Assembly: GCA_017535785.1 (NCBI GenBank)
Contig: JAFXTN010000037.1
Coordinates: 248,001-312,000 of the forward strand
Reading direction: 5' to 3'
DNA: 64,000 bases
Origin: Butyrivibrio sp.
Lineage (GTDB): Bacteria > Bacillota > Clostridia > Lachnospirales > Lachnospiraceae
Part shown: one piece after another, positions 1-7,716 of the stretch
How the letters are laid out: every line of letters begins with the position of its first letter
How positions within the stretch are numbered: position 1 is the first letter of the stretch
The notes under the pieces: generated by a model
What the model was told of the DNA's origin: nothing
What the model saw: the letters and a program-made list of their open reading frames with translations, nothing else
The model's database searches: none
Made by a program: the position numbers and the translations under genes

Positions 1-1030
1 TTCTGATAGATATACCTTCGGTAGACGCAAGGATTTCATACTTATCATCAGCTACGTTCTTATTTGCGTTTGTGACTGTGACATTTTGGACACCGTCAGG
101 AACAGTAAAAACATTTCTGCTGGTCGTAGAAGAAGCTGAAATATTCCAGTATGAAGGTTCAGTGATGCTGTTACCGTTGATACCTTCAATGATCACAGAA
201 AGATCGTCGCCTTCTTCCACATCAAAGCTAACGGTAGTTCCGTGATAATCAAAAGAGTAAGTGCCTGCGTCATTTCCGTTTCCGCTTATTCCTAGACCGG
301 CCCATGTCGCAACGTCTACATTGTTGACTTTTATGCCTGTCTCATCGGCTTTCCACTCGTATTTTCTTACGACTTTATCCAGAGATTCTCCCTCTTTAAG
401 GCTTATATGAACCTTTTCACCGTCCCAAAGATCGAATTCCACAGTCTGATCCTTGGTCGAGTTGCCGTTTCCGTCAAGCTCGAGACCTTTTGCGGCAAGC
501 TCATCAAGATTGTATCTGACATTATTAAAGTCCAGACCTCCGATAGTGCCCGGCGCACTGTAAAAGACCTGGATATCATATGGCTCTGTGTTGGGAGTAA
601 CAGAAGGTGCATAGGGCACCTTAAAGATCTTCATTTCATTAAAAGAGGCGGAACCGAAGACTCTTTCAATCTCGTTCTTTATCTGCTGAACTTCTTCGTT
701 GACAAATTCTCTGTCTTTGTCGGTAAGGGTGCCGTTGGCACCTTTTACAGAGAGCTCATTGATTCTCTGAAGCATGTCGTGAACTTCGTTGAGATATCCG
801 TCCGCAACCTGAATAAAGCTGATTCCGTCCTGGATGTTCAGCATGTTCTGCCCCAGTCCGCGAATCTGCCTTCTCATTTTCTCACTGATTGCAAGCCCTG
901 CCGCATCATCCGCTGCACGGTTTATACGATAACCCGACGATAGCTTCTCAGCGGATTTTGCTTTTGTATTTGTTGTAATTCCCAGCTGGCGATGCGCAAA
1001 CATCGACGCCATATTGTGCTGTATTACCAT
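1..1030 (-). CDS. Flagellin, N-terminal part (gene runs off the left edge)
   Basis: The minus strand is open from an ATG at 1030 to the window edge (343 codons). The first 110 or so residues are the D0/D1 helices of flagellin: an N-terminal MVIQHNMASMFAHRQL, then KSAEKLSSGYRINRAADDAA, then GLAISEKMRRQIRGL, all hallmarks of the family. The rest in view is a variable surface domain rich in Asn, Gly and Thr. The C-terminal D0 helix lies outside the window. GAGGG six bases before the ATG supports the start. The protein is exported by the flagellar type III system and polymerises into the filament, so it has no signal peptide. A sigma-28-like promoter lies just upstream. hag or fliC would be the usual name, but paralogues are common in this family so I give no symbol. 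Confidence 0.93.
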   Translation of the reverse strand, partial: MVIQHNMASMFAHRQLGITTNTKAKSAEKLSSGYRINRAADDAAGLAISEKMRRQIRGLGQNMLNIQDGISFIQVADGYLNEVHDMLQRINELSVKGANGTLTDKDREFVNEEVQQIKNEIERVFGSASFNEMKIFKVPYAPSVTPNTEPYDIQVFYSAPGTIGGLDFNNVRYNLDELAAKGLELDGNGNSTKDQTVEFDLWDGEKVHISLKEGESLDKVVRKYEWKADETGIKVNNVDVATWAGLGISGNGNDAGTYSFDYHGTTVSFDVEEGDDLSVIIEGINGNSITEPSYWNISASSTTSRNVFTVPDGVQNVTVTNANKNVADDKYEILASTEGISIR

Positions 1031-1070
1031 ACATAACCCTCATGATCAAATTGGTGGATATCTCTATTAT

Positions 1071-1098
1071 ATATCGGGTAGAAGTGAGAGAAATCTTA
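1071..1098 (-). promoter_or_regulatory. Candidate sigma-28 (FliA/SigD) promoter of the flagellin gene
   Basis: Read on the minus strand there is TAAG, 16 bases, then CCCGATAT, close to the sigma-28 consensus TAAA-N15-GCCGATAA. It lies about 41 bases before the flagellin start, a sensible 5' leader length. The match is imperfect and the spacer one base long, so this is an inference. Confidence 0.5.
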
Positions 1099-1185
1099 GA
1101 TGTGATAATAAATATTTTTGTACCCTGTATATTTACAGAAAAATAGTTGTATAGAAATAATTCTGCAACAAATGCCTGGGCAAAA

Positions 1186-1214
1186 TTGCAAGAAAAGCTA
1201 GCAAGTGGTACAAT
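1186..1214 (+). promoter_or_regulatory. Candidate sigma-A promoter for the LytTR/kinase operon
   Basis: TTGCAA and TACAAT are separated by 17 bases and end 56 bases before the response regulator start. The spacing is ideal and both hexamers keep four to five consensus bases. Confidence 0.45.
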
Positions 1215-1270
1215 TATTTAATTAATAGGTTGTATCAATTGAATTACGCTTATAAGAAAAGAGATTTGGT

Positions 1271-1978
1271 ATGGGGAAAATATGTATTGGCATCTGCGAC
1301 GATCAGTCTGAGATCGTGGAAGAACTCGGTGAGCTGGTCAAAAAAGTCTTAGAGGAAATTCCTTTTAATGAATTGCGCATTCTTAAGAGTACTTCTCCTC
1401 TGAAAATCCTAAGAGAAATCAAAAATATTGATATTCTGTTCCTTGATATGGACATGCCGGAGATGGACGGAATAAAAGCCGGAAAGGAAGTGATGCTGGA
1501 GAATCCCGCATGCAAGATCATTATTGCTACTGCGAGAGAAGACAGGGTCAAAGAAGCCTTTTTTATATCGGCATTTCGATTTATCACCAAGCCTTTCAAG
1601 TATGAAGAGCTTAAGGAAGCTGTTATAACGGCACTGGAGGAAACTCCCGGCGATAATGAGATTGAAGCTTTCCGAGAAAGAGTGAGCTTCAATCTAAAGG
1701 AAAGGGATATATCCATGATAAGGGCCTATAACGGATACGTTGAGATCATGGTTGGCGACAACGTGTTCAGAAAGGACATATCTTTAAATGCGCTGGAAGA
1801 ACAGCTGGACGATCGCATTTTCTTTAGGATCAATAGGCAATACTTGGTAAATTTTAGACACATAAGTTCATATAAAAAAAATAAGGTGGTGGTCAATAAT
1901 AAGACATTTGTAATTTCTGTCAGACGACATAAAGAGTTTTTTAAGAAATACATGGAATACGATTTAAGATACAGTTAA
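1271..1978 (+). CDS. AgrA-type response regulator (REC + LytTR)
   Basis: This 235-residue protein has a receiver domain at residues 1-125. The acidic pair is in ICDDQ, the phospho-acceptor Asp is in LFLDMDMPEMDG, and the conserved Thr and Lys are in IATARE and ITKPFK. A LytTR DNA-binding domain follows at about 135-235, with the typical FFRINRQYLVNFRHI segment. It should be phosphorylated by the kinase encoded 9 bases downstream and bind direct-repeat promoters. This architecture is that of AgrA/ComE/PlnC regulators that answer to secreted peptides. The peptide gene at 3326-3409 is the obvious local candidate signal (inference). The ribosome site is weak (AAGAGA). Confidence 0.92.
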   Translation: MGKICIGICDDQSEIVEELGELVKKVLEEIPFNELRILKSTSPLKILREIKNIDILFLDMDMPEMDGIKAGKEVMLENPACKIIIATAREDRVKEAFFISAFRFITKPFKYEELKEAVITALEETPGDNEIEAFRERVSFNLKERDISMIRAYNGYVEIMVGDNVFRKDISLNALEEQLDDRIFFRINRQYLVNFRHISSYKKNKVVVNNKTFVISVRRHKEFFKKYMEYDLRYS

Positions 1979-1987
1979 GGGAAGAGT

Positions 1988-3304
1988 ATGGGAAAAATTA
2001 TATTGGTGGAACTGATTTTTTGTTTTGAGATTGTTAAATATTATATTGTTTATGCGCTATGCTCGAAGCAGAAGGTTGGGATAAAGAATAAAAAAGTAAT
2101 ATATATTTTATCGATAATGCTGGGTATGATTGGTTTGGTAGCAAAGAGCATGCCATTTGACGGCGCTTATGCATTGACACTATTTGGAGCGATAACACTT
2201 ATGTTTCTGAACATGGAGCATAAGATAAGTAATAGAATATGGAATAGTTTTATTATTATGATGAGTGTTACTGCTTTGGATAGCATATTTTACAATATAT
2301 ATACGAAATATGTGAGCAAGGATCTTTTTTCTGTAGAGTTTGATTATCTGATTTTGGATGGCTTTTTTGCTCTTCTTTTGGTGGGAGCTTATATTTGCCG
2401 ATTAGGAATAAATAATTATCTGCGTGGATTAATAAGCAGAAGACTTCATTTCTTTCTTAAAATAACGAGCATCATTGTAGATGCCTGCTTATGCCTGGGA
2501 GGAACGCATATTATCAGAACTTCAAACGGAGAAGGCTTCTATTTTGTTTTTGGAATAATAATGCTGTTAAGTGCGGCTTTTCTTGGTGCCCAAATAGTAG
2601 GAATGATAGATTTAAACAGTAGATTAAATGAAGGAATAAATCAAGAAAGGTTGTTACGGGAAATACAGAAAGAACATTATCAAAGCCTTATCAGAAAAGA
2701 TAAAGAAATCAGGAAGTATCGTCATGATATGTTGAATCATTTTATGGTTATAGAATCATATATTGAAAAAGGTAAGATGGATTCTGCCAAAGATTATCTC
2801 AACGAATTAAAGGGAGCTGTATTAGCTACAACTCAGAAAAAATATTGTGTGGGACATGATGTTATAGATGCTATATCTTGTTATTATCTTTCTGAGATTG
2901 AAGAGTTTGCTCGTATAACTGTTAGAGGAGTGGTTTCGGAAAATATTGGAATAAGTGAAATGTGCTTATGTACGGTATATTCTAATCTGTTGAAAAATGC
3001 AGTTGAAGAACTCCTAAGATTGAAAGAGCAAGATATAAAGAACCTTGATCTATTTGTTGAGTTCAAGATGGGGAAGCGTTATTTTGAAATAAAAATAAAA
3101 AATACTGCTCATCACAATACTGGTTTTGAAGGGATGAATACGTTAACTTCAAAGCTGGATGTAGGAAATCATGGTATTGGATTGAGCAGTATTATGTATG
3201 CAATTCAAAAAGAAAATGGTGCTATAACCCTCAATCAAGATGGAGGATTTGTTCTTGCAGATGCGGTTATCCCGATTAGAGAAGCAAAAACAATGGCGAT
3301 TTGA
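1988..3304 (+). CDS. AgrC-type peptide-sensing histidine kinase
   Basis: This 438-residue protein has six or seven hydrophobic segments in the first 215 residues, followed by a cytoplasmic kinase core. The phospho-acceptor His lies in RKYRHDMLNHF (about residue 245), as in the HPK10/AgrC group. The ATPase has an N-box YSNLLKNAVEELL and a G-box GNHGIGLSS of the GHKL type. No extracellular sensor domain is present, which fits recognition of a small peptide by the membrane segments. It follows the response regulator by 9 bases with GGGAAGAG as ribosome site, so the two are one operon. No AgrB-type protease is encoded nearby. Confidence 0.9.
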   Translation: MGKIILVELIFCFEIVKYYIVYALCSKQKVGIKNKKVIYILSIMLGMIGLVAKSMPFDGAYALTLFGAITLMFLNMEHKISNRIWNSFIIMMSVTALDSIFYNIYTKYVSKDLFSVEFDYLILDGFFALLLVGAYICRLGINNYLRGLISRRLHFFLKITSIIVDACLCLGGTHIIRTSNGEGFYFVFGIIMLLSAAFLGAQIVGMIDLNSRLNEGINQERLLREIQKEHYQSLIRKDKEIRKYRHDMLNHFMVIESYIEKGKMDSAKDYLNELKGAVLATTQKKYCVGHDVIDAISCYYLSEIEEFARITVRGVVSENIGISEMCLCTVYSNLLKNAVEELLRLKEQDIKNLDLFVEFKMGKRYFEIKIKNTAHHNTGFEGMNTLTSKLDVGNHGIGLSSIMYAIQKENGAITLNQDGGFVLADAVIPIREAKTMAI

Positions 3305-3325
3305 TTGACAGGTAAATTTTGTTAA

Positions 3326-3409
3326 TTATCCCCCGTTTCCGCTTGAACTTGAGTTTCCTCCAGATAATAATTCTTCTACAGCTTCCCAAATTGATGTACC
3401 TAAGTCCAT
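3326..3409 (-). CDS. 27-residue peptide facing the AgrC-type kinase (candidate signal peptide)
   Basis: An ATG at 3409 preceded by AAAAAAGGAGGTAAGCAATA opens a 27-codon frame ending in TAA at 3326, 22 bases from the convergent kinase gene. The ribosome site is the strongest in this part of the window, which argues that the frame is translated. Residues 1-15 (MDLGTSIWEAVEELL) should form a short amphipathic helix. Residues 16-27 are almost only Gly, Ser and Asn and end in Gly-Gly. There is no Cys, so it is not a classical AgrD thiolactone precursor, and no signal peptide. I infer it is a pheromone, a PSM-like peptide or an unmodified bacteriocin sensed by or controlled by the adjacent kinase and regulator. 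It is too short for routine gene calling. Confidence 0.6.
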   Translation of the reverse strand: MDLGTSIWEAVEELLSGGNSSSSGNGG

Positions 3410-3464
3410 TATTGCTTACCTCCTTTTTTGAGAAGATAGCATGAATTATGATGGATTACAATAG

Positions 3465-3549
3465 AAACTCCTTTAATGTTTGATATAGCTTATTAAGTGA
3501 TGTGTGTACGTAATACACTTAACAAGTAAAAAAAACGTTAAAGGGGTTT
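3465..3549. repeat. Long interrupted inverted repeat upstream of the peptide gene
   Basis: Outer arms AAACTCCTTTAATGTTT (3465-3481) and AAACGTTAAAGGGGTTT (3533-3549) are near-perfect inverted copies. Inner arms TTAAGTG (3493-3499) and CACTTAA (3516-3522) are nested between them. A T-rich tract follows on the plus side. It lies 56 bases upstream of the peptide start, so it could be a regulatory dyad, the 5' leader fold of the peptide mRNA, or a remnant of a mobile element end. The rest of 3550-4175, apart from the candidate small gene at 3763-3888, is AT-rich DNA in which I see no other convincing gene. Confidence 0.55.
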
Positions 3550-3762
3550 TTCTTTTTTGCTTTTTTGGGGTATGAGAAAATAAAGCAATAAATTGAAAAT
3601 TTGTTGCTTACAATCGGCTGATTGGAACTACGAAATATCTTATTATTTTGCTGTTTGTAAATTGTTGATTTTATTTCTGTAATAAATATAGCTTTCACTT
3701 TTGACGTTTACAGATTAAAAGTGTCATTCATAAACAAATTATTGATTTTAGAGGAAAGTTAT

Positions 3763-3888
3763 TTGCAAATAATGAGTGAATTAAACATATATAAGAATTG
3801 TGGCTTTTCTTTATGCAATCCACTTCATAAAGGAATAAACTACATAACTAAAAGATGGTTTTGGTGGAAGATGTTTTGCAAAGCATAA
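3763..3888 (+). CDS. Possible 38-41 residue Cys/Trp-rich peptide ahead of the biosynthetic cluster
   Basis: A frame starting at TTG (3763, with GAGGAAAG eight bases upstream) or ATG (3772) runs to TAA at 3886-3888. The product has three Cys, three Trp and a basic C-terminal half ending in KRWFWWKMFCKA. It lies on the same strand as the radical SAM gene, 287 bases upstream, with no other gene between. A modified precursor peptide is one reading. A chance frame is equally possible, because 40-codon frames occur by chance and no family is recognised. Confidence 0.27.
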   Translation: MQIMSELNIYKNCGFSLCNPLHKGINYITKRWFWWKMFCKA

Positions 3889-4175
3889 ACAGTATGAAGA
3901 ATAACTCATAATGTTGAGAAGACTAATTTTGGAATTAAATAATTGTACGTTGTTAATCTATGAAAGAAAACCATCTAAACGGATTAGAACATAAATAATT
4001 AGAAAATTTAAATAAGGTATCAATACGCATTCAGTAGAATCACAAAGCATCTTTATGTTAAATGTAGAAGCTTTGAAATAGGCCTATATTTTCTGGATGA
4101 GTGTTTTTGATATATAAGATATTCAGTCGCGAATGGATTTACTTTAGAAATAATGCACAAAGGAGAGACTATGTC

Positions 4176-5183
4176 ATGCAAGGCTACATAACTAAAAAAG
4201 GTATAATAGATGAAATAAAGATTCATTCTCATGGTAATACAAAATTTTGTAATCCTAACATGTTAGAAATCAACCCAGCTATTGGCTGCCAATTTGAATG
4301 CCAATATTGTAACGCATATACACAAGAGAAAGATAATTGTTTTAATGGCGTTGTCGTATATGAAGATTATCCTGAGTATTTAAGGTCATGGCTTAATGAT
4401 AACAAAAATGTCCTTGATAAAATCTTTTTCTACTATTCTCCTAAAATTGATTGTTTTCAAGATTGCTTAATAGAAACTGGGGTCACAGAAAAAATACTGG
4501 CGCTTTTTAAGGAATACAATGTGAAGTATTTTATGATTACTAAAGGCGGTGTTCCTAATGATGCTATTAAAAAACTCCTAATAAATTCTAAGGATCTTAA
4601 TCAAATTATCATAAGTTGTACAATGCCCAACGAAGATATTAGACGTATTCTGGAGCCGAATGCTAAATCGATAAGTGAAAGAATGGAGTTGGCGAGATAT
4701 TGTGTGGACAATGGAATAAGGGCAACCGGTATCTTCTCACCGATATTACCTATTGATAATTTGCAGTTCGTAAAAGATTATATAAAGAACTATATTGAAA
4801 TGGGTATCTATCATTTTAGAGTTGATTATACTGAAATATCTAGAGAAAGTTTAAGAAAACTTTGTGATTTACTTCCAGAATATAAAGAACAACTTGAAGC
4901 TGTGTATCTAGATAAGGATGCAACTATAACGCATTGGAAGGTGCCATATACAGAAAGGCAAATTGAAAGATATTGGCCATCTATGGAATATATGTGCAAT
5001 ACATTTAACGATTTGAAGAATTACGCGGAATCTATAGATGAGAGAGCTACAGTGAGTGTATGTAATTCGTTATGCACACAAGATAAATTATATAGGTTCA
5101 ATGATAAGTGTGTAAACCACGGAATCAATTGTATTGGATATATCATGAATGTCGAGAAGTATAATAAAGCAATGGGCAAATAA
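4176..5183 (+). CDS. Radical SAM protein of the spore-photoproduct-lyase type
   Basis: From the ATG at 4176 (AGGAG upstream) the protein has 335 residues, near the usual length of SPL-family enzymes. The CxxxCxxC motif that binds the [4Fe-4S] cluster and SAM is in IGCQFECQYCNAY (about residues 36-48). Later segments such as FMITKGG and IISCTMPNEDIRRILEPN match the SPL-like barrel. The C-terminus has four more Cys (VCNSLC, then C, then INC), which could bind an auxiliary cluster. It opens the AT-rich operon and is not near sporulation genes, so I infer it modifies an amino acid or peptide in the pathway rather than repairing DNA. An upstream in-frame GTG exists but has no ribosome site. Confidence 0.8.
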   Translation: MQGYITKKGIIDEIKIHSHGNTKFCNPNMLEINPAIGCQFECQYCNAYTQEKDNCFNGVVVYEDYPEYLRSWLNDNKNVLDKIFFYYSPKIDCFQDCLIETGVTEKILALFKEYNVKYFMITKGGVPNDAIKKLLINSKDLNQIIISCTMPNEDIRRILEPNAKSISERMELARYCVDNGIRATGIFSPILPIDNLQFVKDYIKNYIEMGIYHFRVDYTEISRESLRKLCDLLPEYKEQLEAVYLDKDATITHWKVPYTERQIERYWPSMEYMCNTFNDLKNYAESIDERATVSVCNSLCTQDKLYRFNDKCVNHGINCIGYIMNVEKYNKAMGK

Positions 5184-5263
5184 TAAAACAATATATATCA
5201 TTATCCATTAGTCATAGAAGATTGATGGATAATGATATATCAATCATAATTAGAAGAGGCAAA

Positions 5264-6502
5264 ATGTATACATTAAATATACTTGGAGATGGAAGAATAA
5301 CATTAGCATTACTTAAACGAATTATTGATTTTGGTTTGGATAAAAAAATTAAAAAGATAGTTGTATGGAAAAGAAACAAATATATTTATGAGCAAGGATC
5401 AATAATAGAAAAAACAGATACTATGTCCGAAGACATAATTGGAATCCATACATTAAATGCTTTGGGCGTAGATCGATATAACGAGATAAGAAAAAAAATA
5501 ATTTTTTGCCGGTATTCTTCAATTGAGGAACTTCAGCAAATAGATTTATGTAATAAAGAGTGTATATTGCTTATTTTAACAAAATATAAATTAAAGGAAT
5601 TGTTTTATATAAGCGATGATGAAAAATATAATTTCAACAATGATGTCCATGTTGAGTTGTTTAAAAAAAGATATGGGCTATTTTTTAGTATGTTGGATAA
5701 GAAGAATTATGATAATAAAAGATGGTATTTGGAATATTGCAGACTAAAAGAAAAATATGCGATTTATGATGCGAGATTGGATTACTTAAATAGTGAAATT
5801 GCGGTTGGATCAGATCGTTTATATAATTTGAAAGATTCAACTTTATGCATTAATAGTTTAGCTAATGTGCTAAAAAAGGACATTAGGATAAACGGATTGA
5901 TAATAAATATGGTTAATGAAGTGGATGCGACAAATTATATTTTATACAAAAGAATGAAATTGGATGTTACACATATTATCTCTCCGTGTGAAAATGATAA
6001 TTACAGAGCTAATTATTTTATGCGTAAGCATTTAGAAGATGAGGAATTGACGGATTTTAAGTTAAATGTGCTTGGCCCACATAATTATTTATGTTTTATT
6101 TCATCAGATATTATTGATGAGAAGTGGAATGATGATAAGAAAAAACAATATAAATTACTGTTGGAGAAAGTTCATAAGGAAGTAAGCGAATTTGGAGAGA
6201 AGATATTTGAGAAAAAGAGAAGTTCTGATGAGGATACGGTGGATGGATTATATGATGCTCTGCAAGCTGTAATTTGTAATTTGAAAGATAAAGTATTTAG
6301 GGCTTCATATTATTCGAAGAAATACGAACATTTTACAGGTATACCGGTAAGATTTGTGGATTCTAAATTTTTACCAGTTGAATCGATGATGGATTTTACT
6401 TCAGAGAATGTAAAGGAAAAATTTGATAAAGGCTTAAAGAGCCAAATTATCATTGATGATGTATTGGATGCAATTTTAAAGAAGGAAAAAACAGCAGTAT
6501 GA
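5264..6502 (+). CDS. Divergent lactate/malate-dehydrogenase-fold protein
   Basis: This 412-residue product starts at the ATG at 5264, with AAGAGG upstream. The N-terminus LNILGDGRITLALL resembles a Rossmann dinucleotide-binding loop. The segment LIINMVNEVDATNYILYKRM lines up with the NPVD region of LDH/MDH enzymes. LNVLGPHNYLCF occupies the place of the GEHGD loop that carries the catalytic His, and an Arg follows in NDNYRANYF where LDSARF is usual. The C-terminal helix also resembles that family. Identity is low and an insertion of about 80 residues (roughly 115-195) is present, so the substrate is unknown. I infer an NAD(P)-dependent 2-keto or 2-hydroxy acid step, but a non-enzymatic role cannot be excluded. 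The stop overlaps the next start in ATGA. Confidence 0.55.
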   Translation: MYTLNILGDGRITLALLKRIIDFGLDKKIKKIVVWKRNKYIYEQGSIIEKTDTMSEDIIGIHTLNALGVDRYNEIRKKIIFCRYSSIEELQQIDLCNKECILLILTKYKLKELFYISDDEKYNFNNDVHVELFKKRYGLFFSMLDKKNYDNKRWYLEYCRLKEKYAIYDARLDYLNSEIAVGSDRLYNLKDSTLCINSLANVLKKDIRINGLIINMVNEVDATNYILYKRMKLDVTHIISPCENDNYRANYFMRKHLEDEELTDFKLNVLGPHNYLCFISSDIIDEKWNDDKKKQYKLLLEKVHKEVSEFGEKIFEKKRSSDEDTVDGLYDALQAVICNLKDKVFRASYYSKKYEHFTGIPVRFVDSKFLPVESMMDFTSENVKEKFDKGLKSQIIIDDVLDAILKKEKTAV

Positions 6503-7716
6503 AAAGTGAGATGATACAGGACATTGCAGAGAGAAATGTGATTACTATTTTATCTACTAGAATAATAGCAGCGACTGGATATATGATGTTGACTCCATTT
6601 CTGTCAATAATGCTCTTGGCTAACGGAGTTAGCACGGCAAAGTGCGCATTAATAACAGCATTTTATACTTTTTCACAGACAGGGTTTATGATTCCGGCAG
6701 CTTGGATACTGAATAAGTTACATTACAAGAAAAGTATGATTTGGGGTAGATTGATAACTGCTATATTGGTTTTGGGGTATACATGGAGTAAAAATATTAT
6801 TATTTTGCTATCGATTAGCTTGGCAATAGGATTTGGTACATCATTATATAATTTAGCATGTAAGGGATATATTGGAATTATTTCAAGTGATAATAATCGA
6901 AAAAGACTCAACTTATTTGCTGCATATAATGTAGCTATGAATATAGGTTCATCATTAGGTCCATTACTAGGGTCGTTGATAGTGGCAAAAGATAGGTACA
7001 TGATCCTTCTGTTGGTAATAATAATAATGAATTTATTATCCGCCATAGTAACGGCTATCTTTATGAATAGAATAGAAGAAACAGATATAAGAAAAGTAGC
7101 AAATACAAATATGAGAGTATCTCAGTATCTGAACAAAGATTTTATTTCTCTAATTATTATTACAGTATTGCTACAAATATTATTTACGCAGATGTTTTCA
7201 GTTATGCCTGTATATTTTGTGCAGAATGAAATTAATATTTATTATTATACAATAATGCTGACAATTAATACGGTTGGATGTGTCATGTTGCAAACGCCAG
7301 TATTGTGGATTTCTAAGATGATTTTAAAGGAACGTCAAAAATACGGGCTATTTCTTGCTGCTATGATATATGTATTGGGTTATTGTTTTATGTATTTTTC
7401 AAATGAAAATAGTTTTTCTTTTTGTGTGTTAGGTGGCTTATTGACTATAGCAGAGTTGGTTTTAACGCCTTATCAAGACAAGTTGGTATCGGATTTGAGT
7501 AAAGATCCGATACTAATTAATTATTACATAAGTGTTTTTGGTGTGGCGTGGGCAATTGGAAAAGGATTAGGTAATTATATTGGAATAAAGTACCTAGAAT
7601 ACACTAATGATACAAATAGTTATTGGGCGTTATTGTCGATTGTAGGATTAACTATAGTAGTATTGATATTGTTTAGTAATAGAGGAAGAGGAAATCTATA
7701 TGCAGAAGCAGAGTAG
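6499..7716 (+). CDS. MFS transporter, probable exporter of the cluster product
   Basis: This 405-residue protein has about twelve hydrophobic segments and a charged loop in the middle (near residues 190-205, RIEETDIRKV), typical of the major facilitator superfamily. The start overlaps the preceding stop (ATGA), and the gene overlaps the following ATP-grasp gene by 17 bases, so translation is coupled. In operons with ATP-grasp ligases an MFS protein usually exports the dipeptide-like product and gives self-protection. That role is inferred here from context. Confidence 0.85.
   Translation: MKSEMIQDIAERNVITILSTRIIAATGYMMLTPFLSIMLLANGVSTAKCALITAFYTFSQTGFMIPAAWILNKLHYKKSMIWGRLITAILVLGYTWSKNIIILLSISLAIGFGTSLYNLACKGYIGIISSDNNRKRLNLFAAYNVAMNIGSSLGPLLGSLIVAKDRYMILLLVIIIMNLLSAIVTAIFMNRIEETDIRKVANTNMRVSQYLNKDFISLIIITVLLQILFTQMFSVMPVYFVQNEINIYYYTIMLTINTVGCVMLQTPVLWISKMILKERQKYGLFLAAMIYVLGYCFMYFSNENSFSFCVLGGLLTIAELVLTPYQDKLVSDLSKDPILINYYISVFGVAWAIGKGLGNYIGIKYLEYTNDTNSYWALLSIVGLTIVVLILFSNRGRGNLYAEAE

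Noticed and set aside
407-943. Long plus-strand frame opposite the flagellin gene
   Set aside because: It is antisense to clear flagellin coding sequence, has no ribosome site and resembles no protein family.
3911-3994. 27-codon plus-strand frame before the radical SAM gene
   Set aside because: No ribosome site, highly basic low-complexity product, expected by chance in AT-rich DNA.
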